DNA of 19,952 nt, from positions 1 to 19,952 of the forward strand of contig CAMWQY010000007.1 in assembly GCA_947176355.1 (NCBI GenBank). The letters are read 5' to 3'. The stretch comes from an uncultured Porphyromonadaceae bacterium. Its GTDB lineage: Bacteria; Bacteroidota; Bacteroidia; Bacteroidales; Muribaculaceae. The notes beneath the pieces are model-generated. The model had not been told where the DNA came from, made no database searches, and saw nothing but the letters and a program-made list of their open reading frames with translations. This document shows positions 6,538 to 14,857 of this stretch, piece after piece (the stretch's first letter is position 1; each line of letters begins with the position of its first letter). The position numbers and the translations under genes were made by a program.

Positions 6538-8928
6538 ATGAAAAAATCCATATTTATCCTCCTCGCAACCCTAACCTCCCTCTCAGCCATAGCCGATAAA
6601 GTAGAGGTGAAATTCTACACCCCTGAAATCGTCCGCGTCACCAAATACCCTGAAGGTTCCAACGCAAAAGAACGAGAGTCACTCATAGTCACTGCAAAAC
6701 CTGAAAATGTAAAAGTTACAGCGACAGTCGACGATAAAGTGACTTGCTATCGAACCTCTTCCCTTATTGTCACCACTGACAACAAGACAGGTGACGTATG
6801 CTTCTATAAACCTGATTGGCAACTTCTTGTGAAGGAGGGAAGCCACGGTTTCACTCCCATCACTGAGGGTATAGACAAAGGCAAATACAAAGTGATGCAA
6901 AGCTTCGTTCTCGAAGCTGACGAACCAATTTATGGTGTCGGTATGCTTCAGAACGGCAAGATGTCACAGCGTGGCGAGCACCGGCTGATGCAGCAATCCA
7001 ATCTTGAGGACTTTGCTCATTTCTTCCAGAGTATCAAAGGATATGGAATCTATTGGGATAATTATTCTCCTACGGCGCTTAACGATAACGATGCGCTCGA
7101 ACTTGAAAGCCAAGTAGGTGAACTTGTGGATTATTATTTCATGTATGGTGGCGATGCTGATGGTGTAATTGCTGATATCCGTTGGCTCACCGGCAGCGTG
7201 CCGATGATGCCTCTTTGGACGTATGGTTTCCATCAAAGCCGCGAACGCTACAAGACCCAGGATGAGCTCCTTGAAGTCGTAAATAAGTATCGTGAGCTTG
7301 GTATTCCTTTCGATGGTATCATTCAAGACTGGCAGTATTGGGGCAGTAACTATACTTGGAATGCCATGGAGTTTATCAACCCTGATTTCGACCGAGCTCA
7401 GGAAATGATCGACAAAGTGCATGACAACAATGCCCACATCAGCATAAGCATTTGGCAAAGCTTTGGTCCGCAGACAAAGCAATATAAGGAACTTAAGGAA
7501 AAGGGACTCCTCTTCGACTTCGAGACATGGCCCGAATCAGGACTCACCGAATGGCCTCCTCGTCGCGATTATCTTTCCGGGGTGCGCGTATATGACGCTT
7601 ATAGCCCGGAGGCACGCGATATCTATTGGAATCATCTGAAGCGTCTGCACTCAATGGGTATAGATGCATGGTGGATGGATTCTACCGACCCTGATCACAT
7701 GCAATATAAGGATTCTGACCTTGACCAACCGTCTGCTCTCGGTTCGTATCGCTCTGTCCGCAATCTCTTCCCCTTCATGTGTGTAGGCGGTGTCGACACT
7801 CATCAGCGTGCTGAAGACAATCAGAAACGTCCATTCATCCTCACTCGTTCCTACTTTACCGGTCAGCAGCGCTTCGGCTCCCAGTCCTGGAGTGGTGATG
7901 TCGGCAGTTCATGGGATTCATTCCGTAAGCAAGTCCCATTGGTACTCAATCATACTTTAACCGGCAATCCAAATGTAAATACTGATATAGGCGGTTTCTT
8001 CTCAGGAAGCTACAACCGTAATTGGGATCCAACTTCCGGCTCAAAGAATCCTCAGTTCCAAGAGCTCTATACTCGTTGGATGCAGTTCGGTGCCTTTACT
8101 CCGATGATGCGCAGCCATGGTGCGGATACATATCGTGAACTATATTATTTCGGAAAGCAGGGAGAGCCTGTATATGATGCACTTGTCGATGCAATTAAGC
8201 TACGCTATCGTCTCATGCCATATATCTATAGCACAGCACGCCGGGTAAGCGCTAACGACGACAGCTTCATGCGTGCCCTAATGATGGATTTCAAGCACGA
8301 TAAGAATACTTGGGACAATGGCAAGGAATTTATGTTCGGACGCAGTCTTCTCGTTTGCCCGGTTCTTGACCCTCTCTACACTAAGGAAAAAGTAGTAAAG
8401 ACCAACGAGATGACCGGATGGGACAAACAGGATGCAAACCTGAACGCCGAAGGTTGGCAAGTAGTAGACTGGACAGCAAAGAAGGTCTATGACGTATACC
8501 TCCCTGCAGGTACTGACTGGTATGATTTCTGGACAGGCAAGAAGTTTGCCGGAGGCGAAACTGTAAAGGCAGATGCTCCTCTCGCATACTCACCCCTCTA
8601 TGTAAAAGCCGGAAGCATCATACCACTTGCTGAAGACATGCAATACACTTCCGAAAAACCATGGGACTATCTGACACTCAATGTCTATCCCGGAGCTAAC
8701 GCAGAATTTGTTTTGTATGAAGATGAAGGCGACGGTTTCAACTACCTCGAAGGCAAATTCACCAAAATCCCGATGAACTGGAACGACAAAAAGCGTACCC
8801 TCACCATCGACGCCCGCAAAGGCTCCTACGACGGTATGCTCCAGACACGCACCTTCAAAGTAGTGCTTCCCGACGGCACATCCAAAGAAGTAAAATACTC
8901 AGGCAAACGCCTCAACATCACCCTTTAG
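6538..8928 (+). CDS. Glycoside hydrolase family 31, second alpha-xylosidase-type enzyme
   Basis: The 796-residue protein has a Sec signal peptide (MKKSIFILLATLTSLSAIA), an N-terminal beta-sandwich with IYGVGMLQNG and RGEHRLMQQSNLEDF motifs, and a GH31 barrel from about residue 223. Asp381 in WWMDSTDPD is the predicted nucleophile and Asp454 in SWSGDVGSSW the acid/base; C-terminal beta domains follow. The barrel entry SVPMMPLWTYGFHQSRERY is typical of GH31 proteins encoded in Bacteroidetes glycan loci. It is only distantly similar to the GH31 at 1086 except for a C-terminal patch that is almost identical in DNA (8515-8560). The likely role is removal of terminal alpha-D-xylose or alpha-D-glucose from oligosaccharides. 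Having two divergent GH31 genes suggests different linkages or chain contexts. The gene follows a repeat array and a mini-hairpin, and a three-copy repeat array begins on its stop codon. Confidence 0.93.
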   Translation: MKKSIFILLATLTSLSAIADKVEVKFYTPEIVRVTKYPEGSNAKERESLIVTAKPENVKVTATVDDKVTCYRTSSLIVTTDNKTGDVCFYKPDWQLLVKEGSHGFTPITEGIDKGKYKVMQSFVLEADEPIYGVGMLQNGKMSQRGEHRLMQQSNLEDFAHFFQSIKGYGIYWDNYSPTALNDNDALELESQVGELVDYYFMYGGDADGVIADIRWLTGSVPMMPLWTYGFHQSRERYKTQDELLEVVNKYRELGIPFDGIIQDWQYWGSNYTWNAMEFINPDFDRAQEMIDKVHDNNAHISISIWQSFGPQTKQYKELKEKGLLFDFETWPESGLTEWPPRRDYLSGVRVYDAYSPEARDIYWNHLKRLHSMGIDAWWMDSTDPDHMQYKDSDLDQPSALGSYRSVRNLFPFMCVGGVDTHQRAEDNQKRPFILTRSYFTGQQRFGSQSWSGDVGSSWDSFRKQVPLVLNHTLTGNPNVNTDIGGFFSGSYNRNWDPTSGSKNPQFQELYTRWMQFGAFTPMMRSHGADTYRELYYFGKQGEPVYDALVDAIKLRYRLMPYIYSTARRVSANDDSFMRALMMDFKHDKNTWDNGKEFMFGRSLLVCPVLDPLYTKEKVVKTNEMTGWDKQDANLNAEGWQVVDWTAKKVYDVYLPAGTDWYDFWTGKKFAGGETVKADAPLAYSPLYVKAGSIIPLAEDMQYTSEKPWDYLTLNVYPGANAEFVLYEDEGDGFNYLEGKFTKIPMNWNDKKRTLTIDARKGSYDGMLQTRTFKVVLPDGTSKEVKYSGKRLNITL

Positions 8929-9056
8929 TAACAAAGCATGCTCCGCATGCGTCCCACCGAGTCAACCAACGTAATCAAGCATGCTCCGCATGCGCCCCAC
9001 CGAGTCAAACAACGTAATAGAGCATGCTCCGCATGCGTCCCACCGAGTCAAACAAG
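8928..9056 (+). repeat. Array of three 43-bp intergenic repeats
   Basis: The copies lie at 8928-8970, 8971-9013 and 9014-9056, each exactly 43 bp with the GCATGC-TCC-GCATGC core. As at 933, the first copy starts on the final G of a TAG stop and has the variant GTAACAAAGC, whereas later copies read GTAATAAAGC, GTAATCAAGC or GTAATAGAGC. The shared first-copy variant suggests that arrays moved or duplicated as blocks. The last copy ends 18 bases before the GH97 ATG. Confidence 0.9.
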
Positions 9057-9074
9057 TCATTAGGTCTCTATCAA

Positions 9075-10826
9075 ATGAATAAAAAAAATCAAATACTCTC
9101 GATATTACTTATTCTCTTCTCTATCTTTTCTGCAGAATCAAGTATTATTCAGTTTTATGAAAGCTCTGAAGGTGTGACATTCCTTTGCATGAAGGATTAC
9201 AAAAGTAAGCCTCTCAAAGTGTTGACGCTCCAATGTGGTGAAGCGAAATCTATAGGCGTACCTTCAAACGTTGAGATCAACTATGAGATGCTTACGGGCA
9301 AGAAGAGTCATTGCTTTAACTTCTATGAAGAACATAAGTATCTCCTTTCCGAAGGAGATACCCTTTGCGTAAGAACTTATAAAGACGGTTTCGCCTGGAA
9401 GAAGAAAGGTTCATCCAAGATAGAGCTCATCAATCCCGAACATACCTGGCTTCAGAACTGGACCGACTGTTACGAAGGATTCTTCCCTAAAGATCAGGAA
9501 TTGAAAGTAGGACAGCGTATAGGATACCCAGCCCTCGTAGAATACAAGAATGGCATCTTCGGTCTTCTGACAGAATCCGGTATCACTTCGAAAGATGCCG
9601 GCGTAAGCATGTACGCCCTTGGCAATAATAGCTTCGATCTAAAACCTGACGGACCGGAAGATGGTGGTTGGCAAGTTTTCATAGTCGGCACTCTATCCGA
9701 TGTTGTAGAGTCAACTCTTGTTACAGACATAGCTGCTCCTAACAAGCTCGATGATACCTCATGGATTGAACCGGGAGTCGCATCATGGGTCTATTGGGCT
9801 TATAATCATGGTTCTGACGATTTCAACATCATAAAGAAGTACATTGACCTTGCATACGAGCTCAAACTTCCATACGTACTTATAGATGCCGAATGGGATA
9901 GAATGAAAGACGGCAAGACCGTCGAGGATGCAGTGGAATACGCCATATTAAGGGATGTGAAACCTATGATATGGTATAATTCTTCAATCGGATGGGTCGA
10001 CGGTGCCCCCACTCCCAAATACAGACTTAATACTCCTGAAGATCTTGAGAAGGAATTCGCCTGGTGTGAGGATATAGGTGTCAAAGGAGTCAAGATAGAT
10101 TTCTTCTCCGGCGATACCAACCGCAACTGGAAGTTTATGGAGGAACTTCTCGAAGCCGGAGCGCGTCATCACCTCCTTGTCAACTTCCATGGCTCACCAC
10201 TACCCAGAGGCTGGCAACGCACATATCCCAATTTCATCACTACAGAATCTGTTTATGGTGCTGAGTGGTATAATAACGTTCCTACGTTTACCGACAAGGC
10301 AGCTTGCCACAATGCTACTCTTCCATTTACTCGCAATGTAATCGGTTCGATGGACTATACTCCTTGTGCTTTCACTGACTCACAGCACCCACACATCACA
10401 ACTCATGCCCATGAGCTTGCTTTGACCGCTCTATATGAATCAGGTATTCAGCACCTTGCTGACCGTCCCGAAAGCTTCCTCGAGCAACCACAAGAAGTAA
10501 AAGATTATCTGACTAATCTTCCTACGGCATGGGATAACACCATTCTCCTTGGCGGATACCCGGGTGAATACGTGGTAATGGCACGACAAAAAGGTGACAA
10601 ATGGTGGATCTCAGCCATCAACGGCACTGACGCCCCTGTAGACCTTACAGACTTCGACTATTCCCGCCTAAATCTAAAAGATGGCAATGTAAACATCCAG
10701 CTCTTCGAAGACGCAACCCCTGACAGCCCCTCCAAATGGCAAATCTCTAACGCAGCCACCCTCCCCACCACCATCCACCTCCAACCCCGAGGCGGCATAG
10801 TAATGGTAGCCTCTCCCTCCAAGTAA
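9075..10826 (+). CDS. Glycoside hydrolase family 97, retaining alpha-galactosidase type
   Basis: The 583-residue protein starts at the ATG at 9075, which opens a signal peptide (MNKKNQILSILLILFSIFSA). The longer frame from 9024 only adds repeat-encoded residues (MLRMRPTESN...). The N-terminal beta-sandwich (about 22-235) precedes a barrel opening with PGVASWVYWAYNHGSDDF. Asp342 in GVKGVKIDFFSGD sits where retaining GH97 enzymes carry their nucleophile, and Glu391 in TTESVYGAEWY is the candidate acid/base. Inverting SusB-type alpha-glucosidases use Glu residues instead, so a retaining alpha-galactosidase-like activity is the better guess. It is shorter than most GH97 proteins (roughly 640-740 residues), and its N-terminal domain lacks the usual SPDG opening, so part of the substrate-contacting domain may be reduced. 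It is the last gene before a strong terminator. Confidence 0.88.
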   Translation: MNKKNQILSILLILFSIFSAESSIIQFYESSEGVTFLCMKDYKSKPLKVLTLQCGEAKSIGVPSNVEINYEMLTGKKSHCFNFYEEHKYLLSEGDTLCVRTYKDGFAWKKKGSSKIELINPEHTWLQNWTDCYEGFFPKDQELKVGQRIGYPALVEYKNGIFGLLTESGITSKDAGVSMYALGNNSFDLKPDGPEDGGWQVFIVGTLSDVVESTLVTDIAAPNKLDDTSWIEPGVASWVYWAYNHGSDDFNIIKKYIDLAYELKLPYVLIDAEWDRMKDGKTVEDAVEYAILRDVKPMIWYNSSIGWVDGAPTPKYRLNTPEDLEKEFAWCEDIGVKGVKIDFFSGDTNRNWKFMEELLEAGARHHLLVNFHGSPLPRGWQRTYPNFITTESVYGAEWYNNVPTFTDKAACHNATLPFTRNVIGSMDYTPCAFTDSQHPHITTHAHELALTALYESGIQHLADRPESFLEQPQEVKDYLTNLPTAWDNTILLGGYPGEYVVMARQKGDKWWISAINGTDAPVDLTDFDYSRLNLKDGNVNIQLFEDATPDSPSKWQISNAATLPTTIHLQPRGGIVMVASPSK

Positions 10827-10832
10827 ATCAAC

Positions 10833-10874
10833 GTAATCAAGCATGCTCCGCATGCGCCCCACACAGTCAAAAAC
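10833..10874 (+). repeat. Single 43-bp-family intergenic repeat
   Basis: One copy of the GCATGC-TCC-GCATGC repeat starts six bases after the GH97 stop, preceded by ATCAAC, which looks like the end of a lost earlier copy. It lies just before the terminator hairpin, in the same orientation as the other arrays. Confidence 0.85.
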
Positions 10875-10900
10875 TAACCCACAAAAACCTGTGGTTACTC

Positions 10901-10943
10901 AATAAATGCCCTATAGCCTCTCCATGGCTATAGGGTATTTATT
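10901..10943 (+). terminator. Strong hairpin terminator after GH97
   Basis: The 18-bp arms at 10901-10918 and 10926-10943 pair perfectly except for one G-U wobble, around a 7-base loop (TCTCCAT). The core is CCCTATAGCC/GGCTATAGGG, flanked by AATAAAT/ATTTATT so that A-rich and T-rich sides bracket the stem on both strands. The T-tract is short. It separates the GH43-to-GH97 run from the GH95 operon, supporting two transcription units. Confidence 0.8.
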
Positions 10944-11027
10944 GCCACATATACAATTTCTAACCCAAATGCGACAAATTCCAATTCCTCATTCCCCTCA
11001 TCAAACAATATTGCTACATACTAATGC

Positions 11028-11057
11028 TTGCTATTCCAATCTTTATTATTAACTTTG
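11028..11057 (+). promoter_or_regulatory. Bacteroidetes-type promoter for the GH95 operon
   Basis: TAACTTTG at 11050-11057 matches the Bacteroidetes -7 consensus TAnnTTTG exactly. A TTG (11028-11030) lies 19 bp upstream, about where the -33 element is expected. The match is 27 bases before the GH95 ATG, implying a short AT-rich leader with no Shine-Dalgarno, which is normal for this phylum. It follows directly on a terminator, as expected for a new transcription unit. I saw no regulator binding site. Confidence 0.6.
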
Positions 11058-11084
11058 CAAATAAAACATTTTATACCATAATTC

Positions 11085-13535
11085 ATGAAAATTAAAAATC
11101 TAATACTTTCAATTCTTACTCTTGTCAGTATTATCTCAGCTAAAGCTGCAGAAGATCTCACTCTATGGTACTCCAACCCCGCAGAAGTTTGGGTTGAAGC
11201 TCTTCCGGTAGGCAACTCCCGTATGGGGGCCATGATTTTCGGTGGCGTCAACCGTGAACGAATCCAACTCAACGACGAGACTTTCTGGGCAGGAGGTCCG
11301 CACAACAATAATAATCCCGAAGGATTAAAGCATCTTCAGGAAATCCGCCAACTCATTTTTGATGGCAAGGAAAAAGAAGCCGAAAAACTGATCAATCAGT
11401 ACTACATGACTCCTCACCACGGCATGTGCTATCTCACTCTCGGTTCCTTATTTATCAATTTTAATCACGCTGCCGAAGCAACTGATTATCGACGCCAACT
11501 TGACATTTCCAAAGCAGTCTCTGAAGTGAGCTATAAAGTAGGAGATGTCACTTTCAAGCGAGAGACGATCGCATCCCTTCCTGACGGCGTGATAATGGTA
11601 AATCTTACTGCCGATAAAAGTAAGGCACTGAATATTTCCCTCGAATATGACACTCCCGAAGGTGGCACTGTCAAGATGAACGGCAAAGGAATGGATATCA
11701 CAGTTCCCGGTCGTGAGCACGAGGGGATTCCCGCCGGACTCACGGCTAAATGTGGCGTCCGTGTAAAAAGCAACGGTAAAATATTTGCCAAGGAGGGGAT
11801 GCTCAACGTAGAGGATGCCGACTATATCACCCTCTATATCGCATCCGCTACCAATTATGTAAACTACAAGGATATCAGTGGCAATCCCGAAAAAATCGTG
11901 GCTAATCTTCTCAAAAATGCAATGAAGAAGGACTATGCCTCTGCATCGGCTGCACATACTGATGCTTACAAACAGCAGTTTGACCGTGTGTCTCTGACTC
12001 TTCCTTCATCCGGAGCTTCTGATAAGGAAACTCATTTGCGGGTAGCCGATTTCAAGAACAATTATGACCCTTCTCTTCTCGCTCTTCTATTTCAATATGG
12101 ACGTTATCTTTTGATTTCCTCATCTCAACCGGGAGGTCAACCTGCTAATCTTCAGGGCGTATGGAATGAATCAAACTACGCTCCATGGGATAGCAAATAC
12201 ACTATTAACATCAATGCAGAGATGAACTACTGGCCTGCCGAGGTCACTAATCTTTCTGAATGTCATCAGCCTCTTTTTGACCTTATAGAAGACCTCAGCC
12301 ATACAGGAGCCGAGACCGCTAAGACACTTTACGGAGCAGACGGTTGGGTTGCTCATCACAATACTGATGCCTGGCGTGTATGCGGTCCGGTCGACCAAGC
12401 AAGATACGGCATGTGGCCCAACGGTGGAGCTTGGCTCGCCACTCATCTCTGGGATCATTATCTATACACCGGCGACAAGGAATTCCTGAAAAAGTATTAT
12501 CCTGCGATTAAGGGTACTGCTGATTTCTATATGTCGGCTATGGTGGAAGATCCCCGTACAGGGTATCTTGTCACTGCTCCTTCGATGTCGCCCGAACACG
12601 GCTATGGCAGTAGCTGGATCACAGCCGGATGCACGATGGACAATCAGATAGCTTTCGATGCTCTCAAGAATACTTTGAAGTGTGCAGAAATCCTCGGTGA
12701 AGATGTAGAATACTTGGCAAAACTCCAGAATGCTATCTCAAAACTTCAACCAATGAAAGTAGGTCGTTACGGCCAGCTTCAGGAATGGACCGAAGATGCA
12801 GACGATCCGAAAGATCAGCACCGTCACGTATCGCATCTCTACGGATTGTATCCCTCAAATCAGATCACTCCCAATTCAACACCGAATGCTTTCGTTGGTG
12901 CTAAGAACTCTCTTATCCAACGTGGTGATGCAGCTACCGGATGGAGCATCGGTTGGAAACTTAATCTTTGGGCACGTCTCCTTGATGGCAATCATGCCGA
13001 CAAGATTATCAATAACTTTGTGACTCTCCTTCCAGGGTCTGCCCAGATAGACTATTCCGGTGGAGGTGAAGGTCGTCTTTATCCGAATCTTTTCGATGCA
13101 CATCCTCCATTCCAGATCGACGGCAATTTCGGATTTACTGCCGGAGTCGCAGAAATGCTCCTGCAGAGCCACGATGGCGCAGTCCAACTCCTCCCGGCTC
13201 TCCCTGACACTTGGAGCGAAGGTGAAGTAAAAGGTCTCAAAGCGAGAGGCAACTATACGGTGGATATGAATTGGAATAAAGGTCAGCTTGCTGAAGCTAA
13301 TATCCATTCCAATATCGGAGGGAAGCTACGGCTTCGTTCTTACGTACCTCTGGAAGGGGAAGGCCTGATTGTGGCTGAAGGTGAAACTCAGAATCCTCTT
13401 TTGTCTCCTGTTAAGATTGCTGATGCCGAGGTAAGCTCCGAAACATCCAAAGCCTATCCTCTCCTTCTCAAAGTCTATGAATACGACCTCGACACAACCC
13501 CAGGTCAAACCTACAAAATCACCCGCGCACAATGA
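11085..13535 (+). CDS. Glycoside hydrolase family 95, alpha-L-fucosidase or alpha-L-galactosidase
   Basis: The 816-residue protein has a signal peptide ([21 protein letters not shown]) followed by the typical GH95 opening [20 protein letters not shown] and [12 protein letters not shown]95 is an inverting family whose base Asp is activated by two Asn residues. Here Asn375 and Asn377 in [11 protein letters not shown], Glu567 in [10 protein letters not shown] (general acid) and Asp679 in FQIDGNFG (base) match that set, so the enzyme should be active. The domain order is N-terminal beta-sandwich, (alpha/alpha)6 barrel and C-terminal beta domain, and the length is normal for the family. The expected substrate is terminal alpha-1,2-L-fucose on xyloglucan or L-galactose on corn-type xylan; I cannot tell which from sequence. 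It is the first gene of an operon, with ATGA overlap into the following GH43. Confidence 0.94.
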   Translation: MKIKNLILSILTLVSIISAKAAEDLTLWYSNPAEVWVEALPVGNSRMGAMIFGGVNRERIQLNDETFWAGGPHNNNNPEGLKHLQEIRQLIFDGKEKEAEKLINQYYMTPHHGMCYLTLGSLFINFNHAAEATDYRRQLDISKAVSEVSYKVGDVTFKRETIASLPDGVIMVNLTADKSKALNISLEYDTPEGGTVKMNGKGMDITVPGREHEGIPAGLTAKCGVRVKSNGKIFAKEGMLNVEDADYITLYIASATNYVNYKDISGNPEKIVANLLKNAMKKDYASASAAHTDAYKQQFDRVSLTLPSSGASDKETHLRVADFKNNYDPSLLALLFQYGRYLLISSSQPGGQPANLQGVWNESNYAPWDSKYTININAEMNYWPAEVTNLSECHQPLFDLIEDLSHTGAETAKTLYGADGWVAHHNTDAWRVCGPVDQARYGMWPNGGAWLATHLWDHYLYTGDKEFLKKYYPAIKGTADFYMSAMVEDPRTGYLVTAPSMSPEHGYGSSWITAGCTMDNQIAFDALKNTLKCAEILGEDVEYLAKLQNAISKLQPMKVGRYGQLQEWTEDADDPKDQHRHVSHLYGLYPSNQITPNSTPNAFVGAKNSLIQRGDAATGWSIGWKLNLWARLLDGNHADKIINNFVTLLPGSAQIDYSGGGEGRLYPNLFDAHPPFQIDGNFGFTAGVAEMLLQSHDGAVQLLPALPDTWSEGEVKGLKARGNYTVDMNWNKGQLAEANIHSNIGGKLRLRSYVPLEGEGLIVAEGETQNPLLSPVKIADAEVSSETSKAYPLLLKVYEYDLDTTPGQTYKITRAQ

Positions 13536-14857
13536 AAAAGTCTCTATTCTCACTCTCTCTCTTACTGGCATCGTCTTTAGCCGTTGCGCAGAATCCCATC
13601 TGCCAAACTCACTTCACACCGGACCCGGCTCCTGTAGTTGTGGGCGACACTCTCTATCTCTATACCGGCTGTGACGATATCACCGCCGACCCGGATAACT
13701 TCGTGATGCGTGAATACCTGTGCTTCACTACTACAGATATGGTGAACTGGACTCATCATGCTCCGGTTTTCAACAATGAAGGTTTCGGCACAAAAGACTG
13801 TGCCTACGCTGCCCAAATGGCTTATCGTAATGGCAAATGGTATTATTATACCTCCACATTCGGAATCCCGGTACTCGTATCGGATTCCCCTTACGGTCCT
13901 TTCACAAATCCGCTTGGTGGCAAGAAATTCCTCATCAATTCAGAAGATACCAACTATAGTGGACACGGCTGGGAAGATATCGACCCGACTGTTCTCATTG
14001 ACGATGATGGCCAGGCATACATGTATTGGGGCAATAATGCCCTATATGCAGTCAAGCTCAACGAGGATATGATCAGCTATGATGGAGATATCAAAGTCTT
14101 TGAAATCAAGGATAAGGAAGCTTTCGGGCCCGACTATGAGGAGGCTCCTTGGCTTGCAAAGCGTGGAGACAAATATTATCTCGCATACGCATCGTTCTGT
14201 CCGGAGGCTACTGACTGGGCATGGGCAGATTCTCCGCTCGGTCCTTGGAAATATGGTGGTCAACTTATGCGTGCTTTTGAACATGGCGGAATGGGCAATC
14301 ATACCGGCATGTGTGAGTATAAGGGTCAGTGGTATTTCTTCTATATGGATGAAGGTCTTCCTACAGCACATAGCAAGCGTCGCACCACGAGCGTCATTCC
14401 CTTTGAATTCAATGAAGACGGCTCGCTCCCTTACATGCATCATGACAAGAGGGGAGTGCTCAAGAGTGCAGATCCGCTGAATCCATACGTTCGTCAGCAA
14501 GGGGAGACTATTGCTTGGGAAGAGGGTATCAATATCGGCTATGACAACATCGATTGTGTTTATGTCACTGAAGTCGATCCCGGAGACTATATAAAGCTCC
14601 GTGAAGTGAATTTTGGCGATGGTGCAAAAGATTTCACTGCACGTGTCCGCAACGGCAAACCCGGTTCAAAAATCGAAGTCCATCTGGATGCTCCCAATGG
14701 TGAACTCATTGCCACTCTCGATGCCTCTTCCGGTAGCAACTGGACAGAGAAAAAAGCAAAGACAATAAAGCGCGACGGAATCCACGACCTCTATTTCGTC
14801 TTTACAGGCAATGGCTCTGACCTCCTCCAATTCGATTCTTGGAAATTCAATCAATAA
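13532..14857 (+). CDS. Secreted GH43-CBM6 enzyme of the GH95 operon
   Basis: The 441-residue protein starts within the GH95 stop (ATGA overlap). Its signal peptide, [19 protein letters not shown], is nearly the same as that of the GH43 genes at 3491 and 5035, but the rest is much more divergent, so it is an older paralogue. The predicted catalytic residues are Asp31 (TPDPAP), Asp151 ([12 protein letters not shown]) and Glu204 (YEEAPWLAK). The C-terminal CBM6-like module (about 321-440) keeps the end motif LQFDSWKFN, but its opening reads RQQGETIAW in place of the usual RVEAETMAW, losing one of the acidic residues of the VEAE motif. The module may therefore have lost a metal site or changed its binding. 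The likely activity is exo-alpha-L-arabinofuranosidase or beta-xylosidase. Its stop overlaps the GH127 start by one base (TAATG). Confidence 0.92.
   Translation: MKKSLFSLSLLLASSLAVAQNPICQTHFTPDPAPVVVGDTLYLYTGCDDITADPDNFVMREYLCFTTTDMVNWTHHAPVFNNEGFGTKDCAYAAQMAYRNGKWYYYTSTFGIPVLVSDSPYGPFTNPLGGKKFLINSEDTNYSGHGWEDIDPTVLIDDDGQAYMYWGNNALYAVKLNEDMISYDGDIKVFEIKDKEAFGPDYEEAPWLAKRGDKYYLAYASFCPEATDWAWADSPLGPWKYGGQLMRAFEHGGMGNHTGMCEYKGQWYFFYMDEGLPTAHSKRRTTSVIPFEFNEDGSLPYMHHDKRGVLKSADPLNPYVRQQGETIAWEEGINIGYDNIDCVYVTEVDPGDYIKLREVNFGDGAKDFTARVRNGKPGSKIEVHLDAPNGELIATLDASSGSNWTEKKAKTIKRDGIHDLYFVFTGNGSDLLQFDSWKFNQ

Noticed and set aside
10901..10943. Riboswitch or attenuator upstream of GH95
   Set aside because: The structure is a single long stem with a small loop, upstream of the promoter match for GH95, so it is better read as a terminator for GH97.
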